Part shown: positions 15,595-22,857 of the stretch, one piece after another | Numbering within the stretch: the stretch's first letter is position 1 | Layout of the letters: each line of letters opens with the position of its first letter | Assembly (NCBI GenBank): GCA_965658275.1 | Contig: CBFHRN010000034.1 | Location: 1 to 23,004 of the forward strand | Length of the DNA: 23,004 bases | Direction of reading: 5' to 3' | Source of the DNA: Croceimicrobium sp965658275 | Lineage (GTDB): Bacteria > Bacteroidota > Bacteroidia > Flavobacteriales > Schleiferiaceae | The notes under the pieces: model-generated | Seen by the model: only the letters and a program-made list of their open reading frames with translations | The model's database searches: none | What the model was told of the DNA's origin: nothing | Position numbers and translations under genes: made by a program

Positions 15595-16935
15595 ATGAAG
15601 CGATTTATTGATACGATCAAGAATATCTGGGCAATCGACGAGTTAAGGGAAAAGATTCTTTTAACCTTAGGTCTTTTGCTTATTTATCGCTTAGGTTCTA
15701 ACGTAGTACTTCCAGGTATTGATACTGAAAGCCTAACTGGTTTGCAATCTCAAGCTGATGGTGGTTTGATTGGCATTCTTGATGCCTTTACTGGTGGGGC
15801 ATTTTCTAATGCATCGATCTTAGCATTAGGTATCATGCCTTACATCTCTGCGAGCATTGTAATTCAGTTACTCGGGATGGCAGTTCCTTCTATTCAAAAG
15901 ATGCAAAAAGAAGGTGAGAGTGGTCGACGCAAATTAAATCAGATTACGCGTTTACTGACTATCGGTATTACAATGGCTCAAGCGCCTGGCTACATTGCTA
16001 ATATTATGTCTCAAGGGGTTGCGGTTAATATTAACCCGCAGCTATTCTGGTCTCAGAGTATCGTTGTACTAACAGCAGGAACCGTTTTCGCAATGTGGCT
16101 TGGTGAGCGTATTACAGATAAGGGAATTGGCAATGGTATTTCTTTACTTATTATGGTGGGAATTATCGCCAGTTTACCTCAGGCCTTCTTCCAGGAGCTT
16201 GTTTCCAAGATGGATCGTTCTGGAGGTGGTTTAGTGTTATTTGTGGTAGAAATTGCAGCCTTATTAATTGTTATTCTTTTATCGGTTGGTTTAGTACAGG
16301 CGGTGCGCAGAGTACCGGTACAATACGCCAAACGAACCACTGGTGGCCGAACCTTCACGGGTAATATGGCACGCCAGTATATTCCTTTAAAGGTGAACGC
16401 GGCTGGGGTAATGCCTATCATATTTGCGCAAGCAATTATGTTCATTCCTATCACCGTTCTATCTTATAGTGGTTTAGAAACAGGAAATGCAACTTGGTTG
16501 GTTTCTATGTTCTCTGACATCCAAGGTTTTTGGTACAACTTCGTGTTTGCCGTTCTTATCATTCTATTTACCTATTTCTACACCGCGATTCAGGTAAATA
16601 CAAATCAAATGGCAGAGGACTTAAAGCGCAATGGAGGTTTTGTACCAGGAATTAAGCCTGGTAAGGCTACCGCCGAGTTTTTAGATACGGTATTATCGCG
16701 TATCACTTTACCTGGATCTATTTTCTTGGCGATCCTAGCAATCTTACCAGCGTTTGCGATGAGTGCAGGTGTTAATACTCAGTTTGCCTATTTCTACGGC
16801 GGAACCAGTCTGTTGATTATGGTAGGTGTGGTATTAGACACTTTGCAACAAATTGAAAGTTATTTATTAAATCGTCATTACGATGGTTTAATGAAAAATG
16901 GAAAGTTAAAGGGAAGAGCGGTTAGCGCTTTCTAA
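15595..16935 (+). CDS. secY: Preprotein translocase subunit SecY
   Basis: Channel-forming subunit of the SecYEG translocon in the inner membrane; exports unfolded preproteins with SecA and inserts membrane proteins. 446 residues with ten hydrophobic segments, as expected. TM1 is near residues 22-40 (ILLTLGLLLIYRLGSNVVLPG), followed by the plug region DAFTGGAFSNASILALGIMPYISASIVIQLL. Cytoplasmic loops carry RRVPVQYAKR (about 240-250, a SecA/ribosome contact loop) and the KRNGGFVPGIKPGKAT loop near 345-360. The C-terminal RHYDGLMKNGKLKGR is conserved. The ribosomal gene context is universal; adk and map, which often follow secY, are absent. Confidence 0.98.
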   Translation: MKRFIDTIKNIWAIDELREKILLTLGLLLIYRLGSNVVLPGIDTESLTGLQSQADGGLIGILDAFTGGAFSNASILALGIMPYISASIVIQLLGMAVPSIQKMQKEGESGRRKLNQITRLLTIGITMAQAPGYIANIMSQGVAVNINPQLFWSQSIVVLTAGTVFAMWLGERITDKGIGNGISLLIMVGIIASLPQAFFQELVSKMDRSGGGLVLFVVEIAALLIVILLSVGLVQAVRRVPVQYAKRTTGGRTFTGNMARQYIPLKVNAAGVMPIIFAQAIMFIPITVLSYSGLETGNATWLVSMFSDIQGFWYNFVFAVLIILFTYFYTAIQVNTNQMAEDLKRNGGFVPGIKPGKATAEFLDTVLSRITLPGSIFLAILAILPAFAMSAGVNTQFAYFYGGTSLLIMVGVVLDTLQQIESYLLNRHYDGLMKNGKLKGRAVSAF

Positions 16936-16939
16936 GGAG
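16934..16939 (+). promoter_or_regulatory. Shine-Dalgarno sequence before infA
   Basis: AAGGAG begins inside the secY stop codon and ends 8 bases before the infA ATG, an ideal spacing. It is the best-placed such site in the block besides that of rpsG. Confidence 0.65.
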
Positions 16940-16947
16940 CATTTATT

Positions 16948-17163
16948 ATGGCGAAGCAATCAGCAATCGAACAAGACGGCACTATTGTAGAAGCATTAAG
17001 TAATGCAATGTTCCGTGTAGAGCTAGAAAACGGACACGTTATTACGGCCCATATTTCTGGAAAAATGCGCATGAACTACATTAAACTTTTACCTGGAGAT
17101 AAGGTGAAATTGGAAATGTCTCCCTATGATCTAACTAAAGGACGTATTACTTACCGGTACTAA
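16948..17163 (+). CDS. infA: Translation initiation factor IF-1
   Basis: OB-fold factor that occupies the 30S A site during initiation and helps IF-2 and IF-3. 71 residues, one short of the usual 72 and within the normal range. Seen: QDGTIVEALSNAMFRVELENGHVITAHISGKMRMNYIKLLPGDKVKLEMSPYDLTKGRITYRY, with the conserved HISGKMR, LPGDKV and SPYDL-KGRITYR segments. The gene is separated from secY by 12 bases that include a Shine-Dalgarno site, and from rpmJ by 4 bases. Confidence 0.98.
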   Translation: MAKQSAIEQDGTIVEALSNAMFRVELENGHVITAHISGKMRMNYIKLLPGDKVKLEMSPYDLTKGRITYRY

Positions 17164-17167
17164 TATT

Positions 17168-17284
17168 ATGAAAGTAAGAGCATCATTAAAAAAGAGAAGT
17201 GCAGACTGCAAAATTGTACGACGCAAAGGCAGATTGTACGTAATCAACAAGAAGAATCCCAAATTCAAACAACGACAAGGTTAA
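17168..17284 (+). CDS. rpmJ: Large ribosomal subunit protein bL36, zinc-free form
   Basis: 38 codons from ATG 17168 to TAA 17282-17284. Smallest 50S protein, binding 23S rRNA near the GTPase-centre base. It begins MKVRASLKKR and ends PKFKQRQG, both hallmarks, and lies between infA and rpsM, its usual place. Three of the four zinc ligands of the E. coli-type protein are replaced (Ser11, Asn27, Phe33; only Cys14 remains), so it is the C- variant that does not bind zinc, as is usual for Bacteroidota to my knowledge. Confidence 0.97.
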   Translation: MKVRASLKKRSADCKIVRRKGRLYVINKKNPKFKQRQG

Positions 17285-17296
17285 TAGCTAACTGAT

Positions 17297-17674
17297 ATGG
17301 CGAGAATTGCAGGAATAGATTTACCAAAAAATAAGCGTGGCGTTATTGGCCTAACTTACATTTTTGGTATTGGTCAGAGCCGTGCCGAGAAAATCCTAAC
17401 GGAAGCCGGAATTGATCCAAACATTAAAGTAAGCGACTGGGACGACGATCAGTTAACCACAATCCGCGGTATCATTTCTGATACTTTTAAGGTGGAAGGG
17501 GAGCTTCGTTCAGAAATTCAGTTGAATATTAAACGCTTGATGGATATCGGTTGTAACCGTGGTATTCGTCATCGTGCCGGACTGCCATTGCGTGGTCAGC
17601 GTACCAAGAATAACTCTCGTACTCGCAAGGGACGTAGAAAAACTGTTGCCAACAAGAAGAAGGCTACTAAATAA
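17297..17674 (+). CDS. rpsM: Small ribosomal subunit protein uS13
   Basis: 30S head protein contacting the P-site tRNA and forming bridges B1a/B1b. 125 residues, normal. MARIAGIDLPKNKRGVIGLTYIFGIGQSRAEKIL at the start contains the helix-hairpin-helix type YIFGIG segment; the C-terminal basic tail includes HRAGLPLRGQRTKNNSRTRKG. First gene of the alpha cluster, 12 bases after rpmJ. Confidence 0.98.
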   Translation: MARIAGIDLPKNKRGVIGLTYIFGIGQSRAEKILTEAGIDPNIKVSDWDDDQLTTIRGIISDTFKVEGELRSEIQLNIKRLMDIGCNRGIRHRAGLPLRGQRTKNNSRTRKGRRKTVANKKKATK

Positions 17675-17687
17675 TATTTGACGCATT

Positions 17688-18080
17688 ATGGCAAAGAAGC
17701 AAGCAAAAGCAAGCAAAAAGCGTAAAGTTGTAGTAGAAGCGGCGGGTGAGGCCCACATTAATGCTTCTTTTAACAACATTATTATCTCGCTTACGAATAC
17801 CCGTGGTCAGGTTATCTCATGGTCTAGTGCCGGTAAAATGGGATTCCGCGGTTCTAAAAAGAACACTCCTTACGCTGCTCAAATGGCAGCAGAAGATTGT
17901 GCTACCAAAGCAGCTGAGTATGGCCTTAAGAAAGTTAAGGTTTACGTAAAAGGACCAGGTAATGGCCGTGAATCGGCGATTCGTAGTATCCATAACAGTG
18001 GTGTAGAGGTAACGGAAATTGTTGATGTTACTCCAATTCCACACAATGGATGTCGTCCACCGAAAAGAAGAAGAGTTTAA
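17688..18080 (+). CDS. rpsK: Small ribosomal subunit protein uS11
   Basis: 30S platform protein near the exit site. 130 residues, normal. EAHINASFNNIIISLTN, SSAGKMGFRGSKKNTPYAAQMAAEDCATKA and KGPGNGRESAIRSIHNSGVEVTEIVDVTPIPHNGCRPPKRRRV are all family hallmarks, including the N-G turn (HNG in the C-terminus) that forms isoaspartate in E. coli. Confidence 0.98.
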   Translation: MAKKQAKASKKRKVVVEAAGEAHINASFNNIIISLTNTRGQVISWSSAGKMGFRGSKKNTPYAAQMAAEDCATKAAEYGLKKVKVYVKGPGNGRESAIRSIHNSGVEVTEIVDVTPIPHNGCRPPKRRRV

Positions 18081-18103
18081 TAATCTATTTAGATTAATAA
18101 GTA

Positions 18104-18709
18104 ATGGCTAGATATACAGGCCCCGTTTCAAAGATCGCACGTAAATTTCAAGACCCTATTTTCGGTCCTGATCGTGCTTTAGAAAGAAAAAACTACCCTC
18201 CCGGTCAACATGGTCCAAACCGTCGTCGCGGGAAGAAGTCTGAGTATGCTATTCAATTAGCTGAAAAGCAAAAAGCTAAGTATACCTACGGTATTTTGGA
18301 GCGTCAATTTGCGAACATGTTCGATAAAGCTTCACGTGCAAAAGGTATTACTGGTGAGGTATTACTTCAGTTATGTGAGTCTCGTTTAGACAACATCGTA
18401 TACCGTTTAGGTATTGCTCCTACTCGTCGTGCTGCACGTCAGTTGGTAGGTCACCGTCATATCACAGTTAATGGTGAGGTATTAAATATCCCATCTTATC
18501 ACGTAAAGACGACTGATGTAATCGCAATTCGTGAAAAGTCAAAATCCCTTCAAGTGATCAGTGATGCGCTATCAACTCGCAAAGAACCTTTAGAGTGGTT
18601 AGAGTGGAATGAGTCATCTCACAGCGGCAAGGTTTTGAGCGTACCTATGAGAGCGCAAATCCCTGAGAACATCAAGGAGCAGCTAATCGTAGAATTGTAC
18701 TCTAAATAA
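18104..18709 (+). CDS. rpsD: Small ribosomal subunit protein uS4, zinc-free form
   Basis: Primary 16S rRNA binder that starts 30S assembly, contributes to decoding accuracy and, in E. coli, represses the alpha operon and acts in antitermination. 201 residues. The N-terminal domain has no Cys in its first 50 residues, so the zinc site found in some species is missing. The S4 domain is seen as ESRLDNIVYRLGIAPTRRAARQLVGHRHITVNGEVLNIPSY (about residues 91-131). No pseudoknot-like S4 target could be recognised before rpsM (12-base spacer). Confidence 0.98.
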   Translation: MARYTGPVSKIARKFQDPIFGPDRALERKNYPPGQHGPNRRRGKKSEYAIQLAEKQKAKYTYGILERQFANMFDKASRAKGITGEVLLQLCESRLDNIVYRLGIAPTRRAARQLVGHRHITVNGEVLNIPSYHVKTTDVIAIREKSKSLQVISDALSTRKEPLEWLEWNESSHSGKVLSVPMRAQIPENIKEQLIVELYSK

Positions 18710-18733
18710 TTAATAATCTTAATCCCTACCCCT

Positions 18734-19726
18734 ATGGCGATTTTAAATTTCCAGAAGCCTGATCAGGTTATCATGAACCACGCGACCGACACCGATGGTC
18801 AGTTTGAGTTCAGGCCTTTGGAGCCCGGTTACGGACTAACGGTGGGTAATGCTTTGCGCCGCGTATTACTTTCTTCTTTAGAAGGTTTCGCAATTACTGC
18901 CGTACGTATCGAAGGTGTAGATCACGAGTTCTCTACCATTAAAGGAGTGGTTGAGGATGTTACAGAAATCATCTTAAATCTTAAGCAAGTGCGTTTCCGA
19001 CGTCAGATTGAGGAAAGTGAAGATGAGAAAATCAATGTTAGCATTAGTGGTCAGGAACGCTTAACTGCCGGAGATATCGGTAAGTTTGCAAGCGCTTTCC
19101 AGGTACTCAATCCAGACTTGGTGATCTGTAACTTAGATCCATCTGTGAATATTTCAATGGATATCACGATTGAAAAAGGTCGTGGTTATGTTCCAGCGGA
19201 AGAAAATAAGAAAAGCGGAGATCCTATCGGAACCATCGCGGTAGATGCTATTTACACTCCTATTAAGAATGTAAAATACAGCATTGAAAATTACCGGGTA
19301 GAGCAAAAAACCGACTTCGAAAAGTTGATCTTGGACATTACTACAGATGGTAGTATTCATCCTAAAAAGGCGCTAACTGAAGCTGCTAAAATCCTTATTC
19401 AGCACTTTATGTTGGTAAGTGATGAAAAGATCTCTCTAGAAGAAGAGGCAGGAAATGAAGCGGATCGCTATGATGAAGAAATTCTTCACATGCGTCAGTT
19501 GCTTAAGACGAAATTGGTAGACATGGATCTTTCGGTTCGTGCATTAAATTGTCTTAAAGCTGCTGAAGTAGATACCCTTGGTGACTTAGTAACCTACACC
19601 AAGAGCGATTTGATGAAGTTCCGCAACTTTGGTAAGAAATCACTCACCGAATTAGATGAGTTGGTTGAAGGCAAAGGATTGACCTTCGGTATGGATATTT
19701 CTAAATACAAATTAGACAAGGACTAG
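18734..19726 (+). CDS. rpoA: DNA-directed RNA polymerase subunit alpha
   Basis: Assembles the polymerase core as a dimer and contacts UP elements and activators through its C-terminal domain. 330 residues, normal. N-terminal domain: FEFRPLEPGYGLTVGNALRRVLLSSLEGFAITAVRIEGVDHEFSTIKGVVEDVTEIILNLK (about residues 24-84). C-terminal domain: LSVRALNCLKAAEVDTLGDLV, with R269, N272 and C273 aligning with R265, N268 and C269 of E. coli, the DNA-contact residues. The leader is unusual: the last 12 bases before ATG are pyrimidine-rich and there is no purine-rich site, in contrast to its neighbours. Confidence 0.98.
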   Translation: MAILNFQKPDQVIMNHATDTDGQFEFRPLEPGYGLTVGNALRRVLLSSLEGFAITAVRIEGVDHEFSTIKGVVEDVTEIILNLKQVRFRRQIEESEDEKINVSISGQERLTAGDIGKFASAFQVLNPDLVICNLDPSVNISMDITIEKGRGYVPAEENKKSGDPIGTIAVDAIYTPIKNVKYSIENYRVEQKTDFEKLILDITTDGSIHPKKALTEAAKILIQHFMLVSDEKISLEEEAGNEADRYDEEILHMRQLLKTKLVDMDLSVRALNCLKAAEVDTLGDLVTYTKSDLMKFRNFGKKSLTELDELVEGKGLTFGMDISKYKLDKD

Positions 19727-19732
19727 TAACCG

Positions 19733-20341
19733 ATGAGACACGGAAAGAAAATTAATCATCTCGGTAGAACAGCTTCCCATCGTAAAGCGATGTTGTCCAA
19801 TATGGCCAATAGCTTAATCGAGCATAAGCGTATCAATACAACAGTAGCCAAGGCTAAAGCTCTTAAGCTATTTGTTGAACCTCTTATTACCAAATCAAAG
19901 AATGATACTACGCATAACCGTCGTGTAGTATTCTCTTACCTACGCAACAAGAACAGTGTAACAGAATTGTTCCGCGAAGTAGCTGCAAAGGTAGGTGATC
20001 GTCCAGGTGGATACACCCGTATCATAAAAACTGGAACTCGATTAGGTGATAATGCAGAAATGTGTATGATTGAATTAGTTGACTTCAACGAAATCTACAC
20101 TAATGCGAAAGAAGAAGCGAAGAAATCTCGTCGCCGTCGTGGTGGTAGCAAAAAAGCAGCACCAAAGGCAGATGCTCCTGTGGAAGAAGTGAAGGAGGAA
20201 GCTCCTGTTGCGGAAACAGTAGAAGAAGCTCCAGCGGTTGAGGAAACTCAAGACGAGGCTCCAGTAGCTGAGGAAACTAAGGCGGAGGAAGCTCCTGCTG
20301 AGGAGGCTAAAGAAGAAGACGAAAGCAAGAAAGGAGAATAA
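19733..20341 (+). CDS. rplQ: Large ribosomal subunit protein bL17 with a long acidic C-terminal tail
   Basis: 50S protein near the tunnel exit. The core (about residues 1-120) is canonical: MRHGKKINHLGRTASHRKAMLSNMANSLIEHKRI, TTVAKAKALK, then NDTTHNRRVVFSYLRN and PGGYTRIIKTGTRLGDNAEMCMIELVDF. E. coli bL17 stops near residue 127; here 202 residues are encoded. The extra 75 begin with a basic patch (KKSRRRRGGSKK, about 130-141) followed by imperfect repeats of an EEAPVAE-like unit rich in Glu, Ala, Pro and Val to the end. The tail is probably disordered; its function is unknown. Last gene before the terminator at 20363-20398. Confidence 0.98.
   Translation: MRHGKKINHLGRTASHRKAMLSNMANSLIEHKRINTTVAKAKALKLFVEPLITKSKNDTTHNRRVVFSYLRNKNSVTELFREVAAKVGDRPGGYTRIIKTGTRLGDNAEMCMIELVDFNEIYTNAKEEAKKSRRRRGGSKKAAPKADAPVEEVKEEAPVAETVEEAPAVEETQDEAPVAEETKAEEAPAEEAKEEDESKKGE
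20105..20338 (+). repeat. Low-complexity repeat region encoding the acidic tail of bL17
   Basis: Codons for about residues 125-202 of rplQ. After a basic stretch the encoded chain repeats variants of EEAPVAE (EEAPVAE, EEAPAVEE, DEAPVAEE, EEAPAEEA). The DNA shows the matching imperfect direct repeats of GAAGCTCC- and GAGGCTCC-containing units between about 20175 and 20310. Such units can expand or contract by slippage. Confidence 0.75.
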
Positions 20342-20362
20342 TTGTTTTCGATTGAATAATAG

Positions 20363-20398
20363 AAAGGGATAAGGGCATTAGTTCTTATCCCTTTTTTT
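20363..20398 (+). terminator. Intrinsic terminator after rplQ
   Basis: AAAGGGATAAG (20363-20373) pairs perfectly with CTTATCCCTTT (20384-20394) across a 10-base loop, and the downstream arm runs into seven T (20392-20398). An 11-pair stem with a T-tract is a textbook rho-independent terminator. It stands 22 bases after the rplQ stop and closes the 17-kb ribosomal block. Confidence 0.93.
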
Positions 20399-20427
20399 GT
20401 GTCTGATAGCTTTTGGGCTTAACTTTG
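20396..20427 (+). promoter_or_regulatory. Promoter of the carA-eno-citrate synthase unit
   Basis: TAACTTTG at 20420-20427 matches the Bacteroidota -7 box TAnnTTTG exactly; TTTG at 20396-20399 is the -33 box, 20 bases upstream. The -33 box lies at the end of the T-tract of the rplQ terminator. The -7 box overlaps a small inverted repeat, AACTTT (20421-20426) and AAAGTT (20429-20434), of unknown meaning. Expected leader: only about 10 bases before the carA ATG. Confidence 0.75.
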
Positions 20428-20443
20428 AAAAGTTTTTTACACC

Positions 20444-21556
20444 ATGACCAACACATCAAGAAAAAAGGCAGTAGTAATCTTAGCTGATGGCACCGTATTT
20501 TGGGGTCGATCGGTGGGGATAGAAGGTACTTCAACTGGCGAAATTTGCTTTAATACCGGTATGACCGGCTATCAGGAGATCTTTACGGATCCCAGTTACT
20601 ATGGCCAAATTATGGTCACCACCAATGCTCATATAGGAAACTATGGGGTTAAAGAGGATGAAGTTGAGTCTGACTCTATTAAAATTGCTGGCTTAATCTG
20701 CAAGAATTTTAGTTACTACCACAGTCGTCCCGGCGCAAAGAGCTCACTGCTGAAATACTTTGAGGATAATGGCAAGCTAGTTATTGCTGATGTAGATACA
20801 AGGGCCTTGGTTCGTCATATCCGCAGTAAAGGAGCGATGAACGCTATTGTAAGTACCGAGACGGAAGATTTGGATGCGCTTAAGTCAAAATTGGCAGAGG
20901 TTCCATCGATGGAAGGATTGGAGTTGTCATCCAAAGTCGCTACCAAGGAGCCCTTTTTCTTTGGAGATGAAGGAGCAGAGCATAAATTGGCAGTTTTAGA
21001 CCTAGGTGTGAAACTGAATATCTTACGTCATTTTGCAAGCCGCGGTTGTTACATGAAGGTATTCCCAATGGATACAAGCTTAGAAGAAATGAAGGCTTGG
21101 AATCCTGACGGGCTATTCATTTCCAATGGTCCAGGTGATCCTGCTGCCATGCAGAATACGGTGGCTATTGTGAATGATATGGTTAATTCGGGTTATCCTG
21201 TATTCGGCATTTGCTTAGGGCATCAGTTGATTGCGATTTCGCAAGGCCTTCATACTTATAAAATGCATCAGGGACATCGCGGAATTAATCATCCGGTTCT
21301 TAATGTTCTAAACGGAAAAGGTGAAATAACCACCCAAAATCATGGTTTCGTAGTTAGTATGGATGCCATCGAGGAGAATCAGGCGGTTGAGTTAACCCAT
21401 CGTCATCTTAATGATGATGGCGTGCAGGGCTTGCGTTTAAAAGAGAAGCCTGTAAGTAGCGTTCAATATCACCCAGAGGCCTTTCCTGGACCTCATGACT
21501 CTGAATATTTATTCGATCAATTTGTAGATCAAATCAAACAACATAAAACCAAATAA
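20444..21556 (+). CDS. carA: Carbamoyl-phosphate synthase small subunit (glutaminase)
   Basis: Hydrolyses glutamine and channels ammonia to the large subunit CarB, which makes carbamoyl phosphate for pyrimidine and arginine synthesis. 370 residues, normal. The N-terminal domain shows ADGTVFWGRSVG and NTGMTGYQEIFTDPSYYGQIM. The class I glutamine amidotransferase domain (about residues 185-365) has the catalytic triad C257 in GICLGHQ, H343 and E345 in QYHPEAFPGP, and FISNGPGDP near 225. carB is not within the window. carA has its own promoter and is followed by eno after 2 bases, so the two are likely cotranscribed. Confidence 0.98.
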   Translation: MTNTSRKKAVVILADGTVFWGRSVGIEGTSTGEICFNTGMTGYQEIFTDPSYYGQIMVTTNAHIGNYGVKEDEVESDSIKIAGLICKNFSYYHSRPGAKSSLLKYFEDNGKLVIADVDTRALVRHIRSKGAMNAIVSTETEDLDALKSKLAEVPSMEGLELSSKVATKEPFFFGDEGAEHKLAVLDLGVKLNILRHFASRGCYMKVFPMDTSLEEMKAWNPDGLFISNGPGDPAAMQNTVAIVNDMVNSGYPVFGICLGHQLIAISQGLHTYKMHQGHRGINHPVLNVLNGKGEITTQNHGFVVSMDAIEENQAVELTHRHLNDDGVQGLRLKEKPVSSVQYHPEAFPGPHDSEYLFDQFVDQIKQHKTK

Positions 21557-21558
21557 TT

Positions 21559-22842
21559 ATGTCAATAATTTCTGGAATTCACGCACGCCAAATCCTTGAT
21601 AGCCGAGGTAACCCTACGGTAGAGGTTGATGTTATTACCGAAAATGGTTCATTCGGTCGTGCCGCAGTTCCTTCAGGTGCTTCTACTGGAGTGCATGAGG
21701 CTGTAGAGCTGCGCGATGGTGGAGATGAGTGGATGGGAAAAGGAGTGCGTAAAGCGGTGAGCAATGTCAATGAAATTATTGCTCCCGAAATACTAGGCAT
21801 GTACGTAGAGGATCAATCGGCGATAGATGCAAGAATGATCGAATTGGATGGTACTCCAAACAAAGCCAAATTAGGCGCTAATGCGATGTTGGCAGTTTCA
21901 TTAGCTGTTGCCAAAGCTGCTGCGGAGGAGACTGGGCAGACTTTATACAATTATGTAGGAGGTGTTAATGCTCGTACGCTACCGGTACCTATGATGAACA
22001 TTTTAAATGGGGGAGAGCATGCGGATAATGCCATTGACTTTCAGGAGTTTATGGTTATGCCATTCGGAGCCAGTTCTTTTTCGGAAGGACTGCGCTGGGG
22101 AACGGAAATTTTCCACCACTTAAAGAAAGTATTAAAAGACAAAGGTTACAGCACCAATGTAGGCGATGAAGGAGGCTTTGCGCCAAATATCCAATCCAAC
22201 GAAGAAGCCATTGAAACCGTTTTACTAGCGATTGATAAGGCCGGCTTCAAAGCAGGGGAAGATATCTGGATTGCCATGGATGCAGCAGCTAGTGAATTTT
22301 ATAACGCTGAAGACAAGCATTATCATTTTAGCGACGGCAGCAAGCGCAGCAGCGATGAGATGGTTGGATATTGGAGTGATTGGGTGAGCAAATACCCTAT
22401 TATTTCTATTGAAGATGGTTTGCATGAGGATGATTGGGCTGCATGGACCAAACTCAATGAGGCCATTGGTGACAAGGTTCAACTAGTAGGAGACGATTTG
22501 TTTGTAACAAATGTTGAAAGAGTTCAACAAGGTATCGATCAAAATGCAGCCAATTCTGTTTTAATTAAAGTGAACCAGATTGGAACACTAACAGAAACGA
22601 TAGAAACCGTGAGCTTAGCTCAAGCTAACAATATGACTTGTGTTATGAGTCATCGTAGTGGCGAAACTGAAGATGCTACTATTGCAGATTTGGCCGTAGC
22701 TTTAAACACGGGGCAGATTAAAACCGGTTCTGCTTCTAGAAGTGACCGAATGGCTAAGTACAATCAGCTTCTGCGTATCGAGGAGATTTTGGGCGAAAGC
22801 GCTAAATACCTCGGTAAGAACTTTAAGTACATAAAAAAATAA
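21559..22842 (+). CDS. eno: Enolase (phosphopyruvate hydratase)
   Basis: Interconverts 2-phosphoglycerate and phosphoenolpyruvate in glycolysis and gluconeogenesis; cytoplasmic. 427 residues, near the bacterial norm. The N-terminus SIISGIHARQILDSRGNPTVEVDV and the loop GASTGVHEAVELRDG are conserved. Catalytic residues E204 (in GDEGGFAPN) and K337 (in LIKVNQIGT), and Mg2+ ligands D241, E285 and D312 are all present; the family signature SHRSGETEDATIADLAV lies near residue 365. It starts 2 bases after carA and ends 15 bases before the citrate synthase gene. Confidence 0.98.
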   Translation: MSIISGIHARQILDSRGNPTVEVDVITENGSFGRAAVPSGASTGVHEAVELRDGGDEWMGKGVRKAVSNVNEIIAPEILGMYVEDQSAIDARMIELDGTPNKAKLGANAMLAVSLAVAKAAAEETGQTLYNYVGGVNARTLPVPMMNILNGGEHADNAIDFQEFMVMPFGASSFSEGLRWGTEIFHHLKKVLKDKGYSTNVGDEGGFAPNIQSNEEAIETVLLAIDKAGFKAGEDIWIAMDAAASEFYNAEDKHYHFSDGSKRSSDEMVGYWSDWVSKYPIISIEDGLHEDDWAAWTKLNEAIGDKVQLVGDDLFVTNVERVQQGIDQNAANSVLIKVNQIGTLTETIETVSLAQANNMTCVMSHRSGETEDATIADLAVALNTGQIKTGSASRSDRMAKYNQLLRIEEILGESAKYLGKNFKYIKK

Positions 22843-22857
22843 AAATTAAACCTCTCA

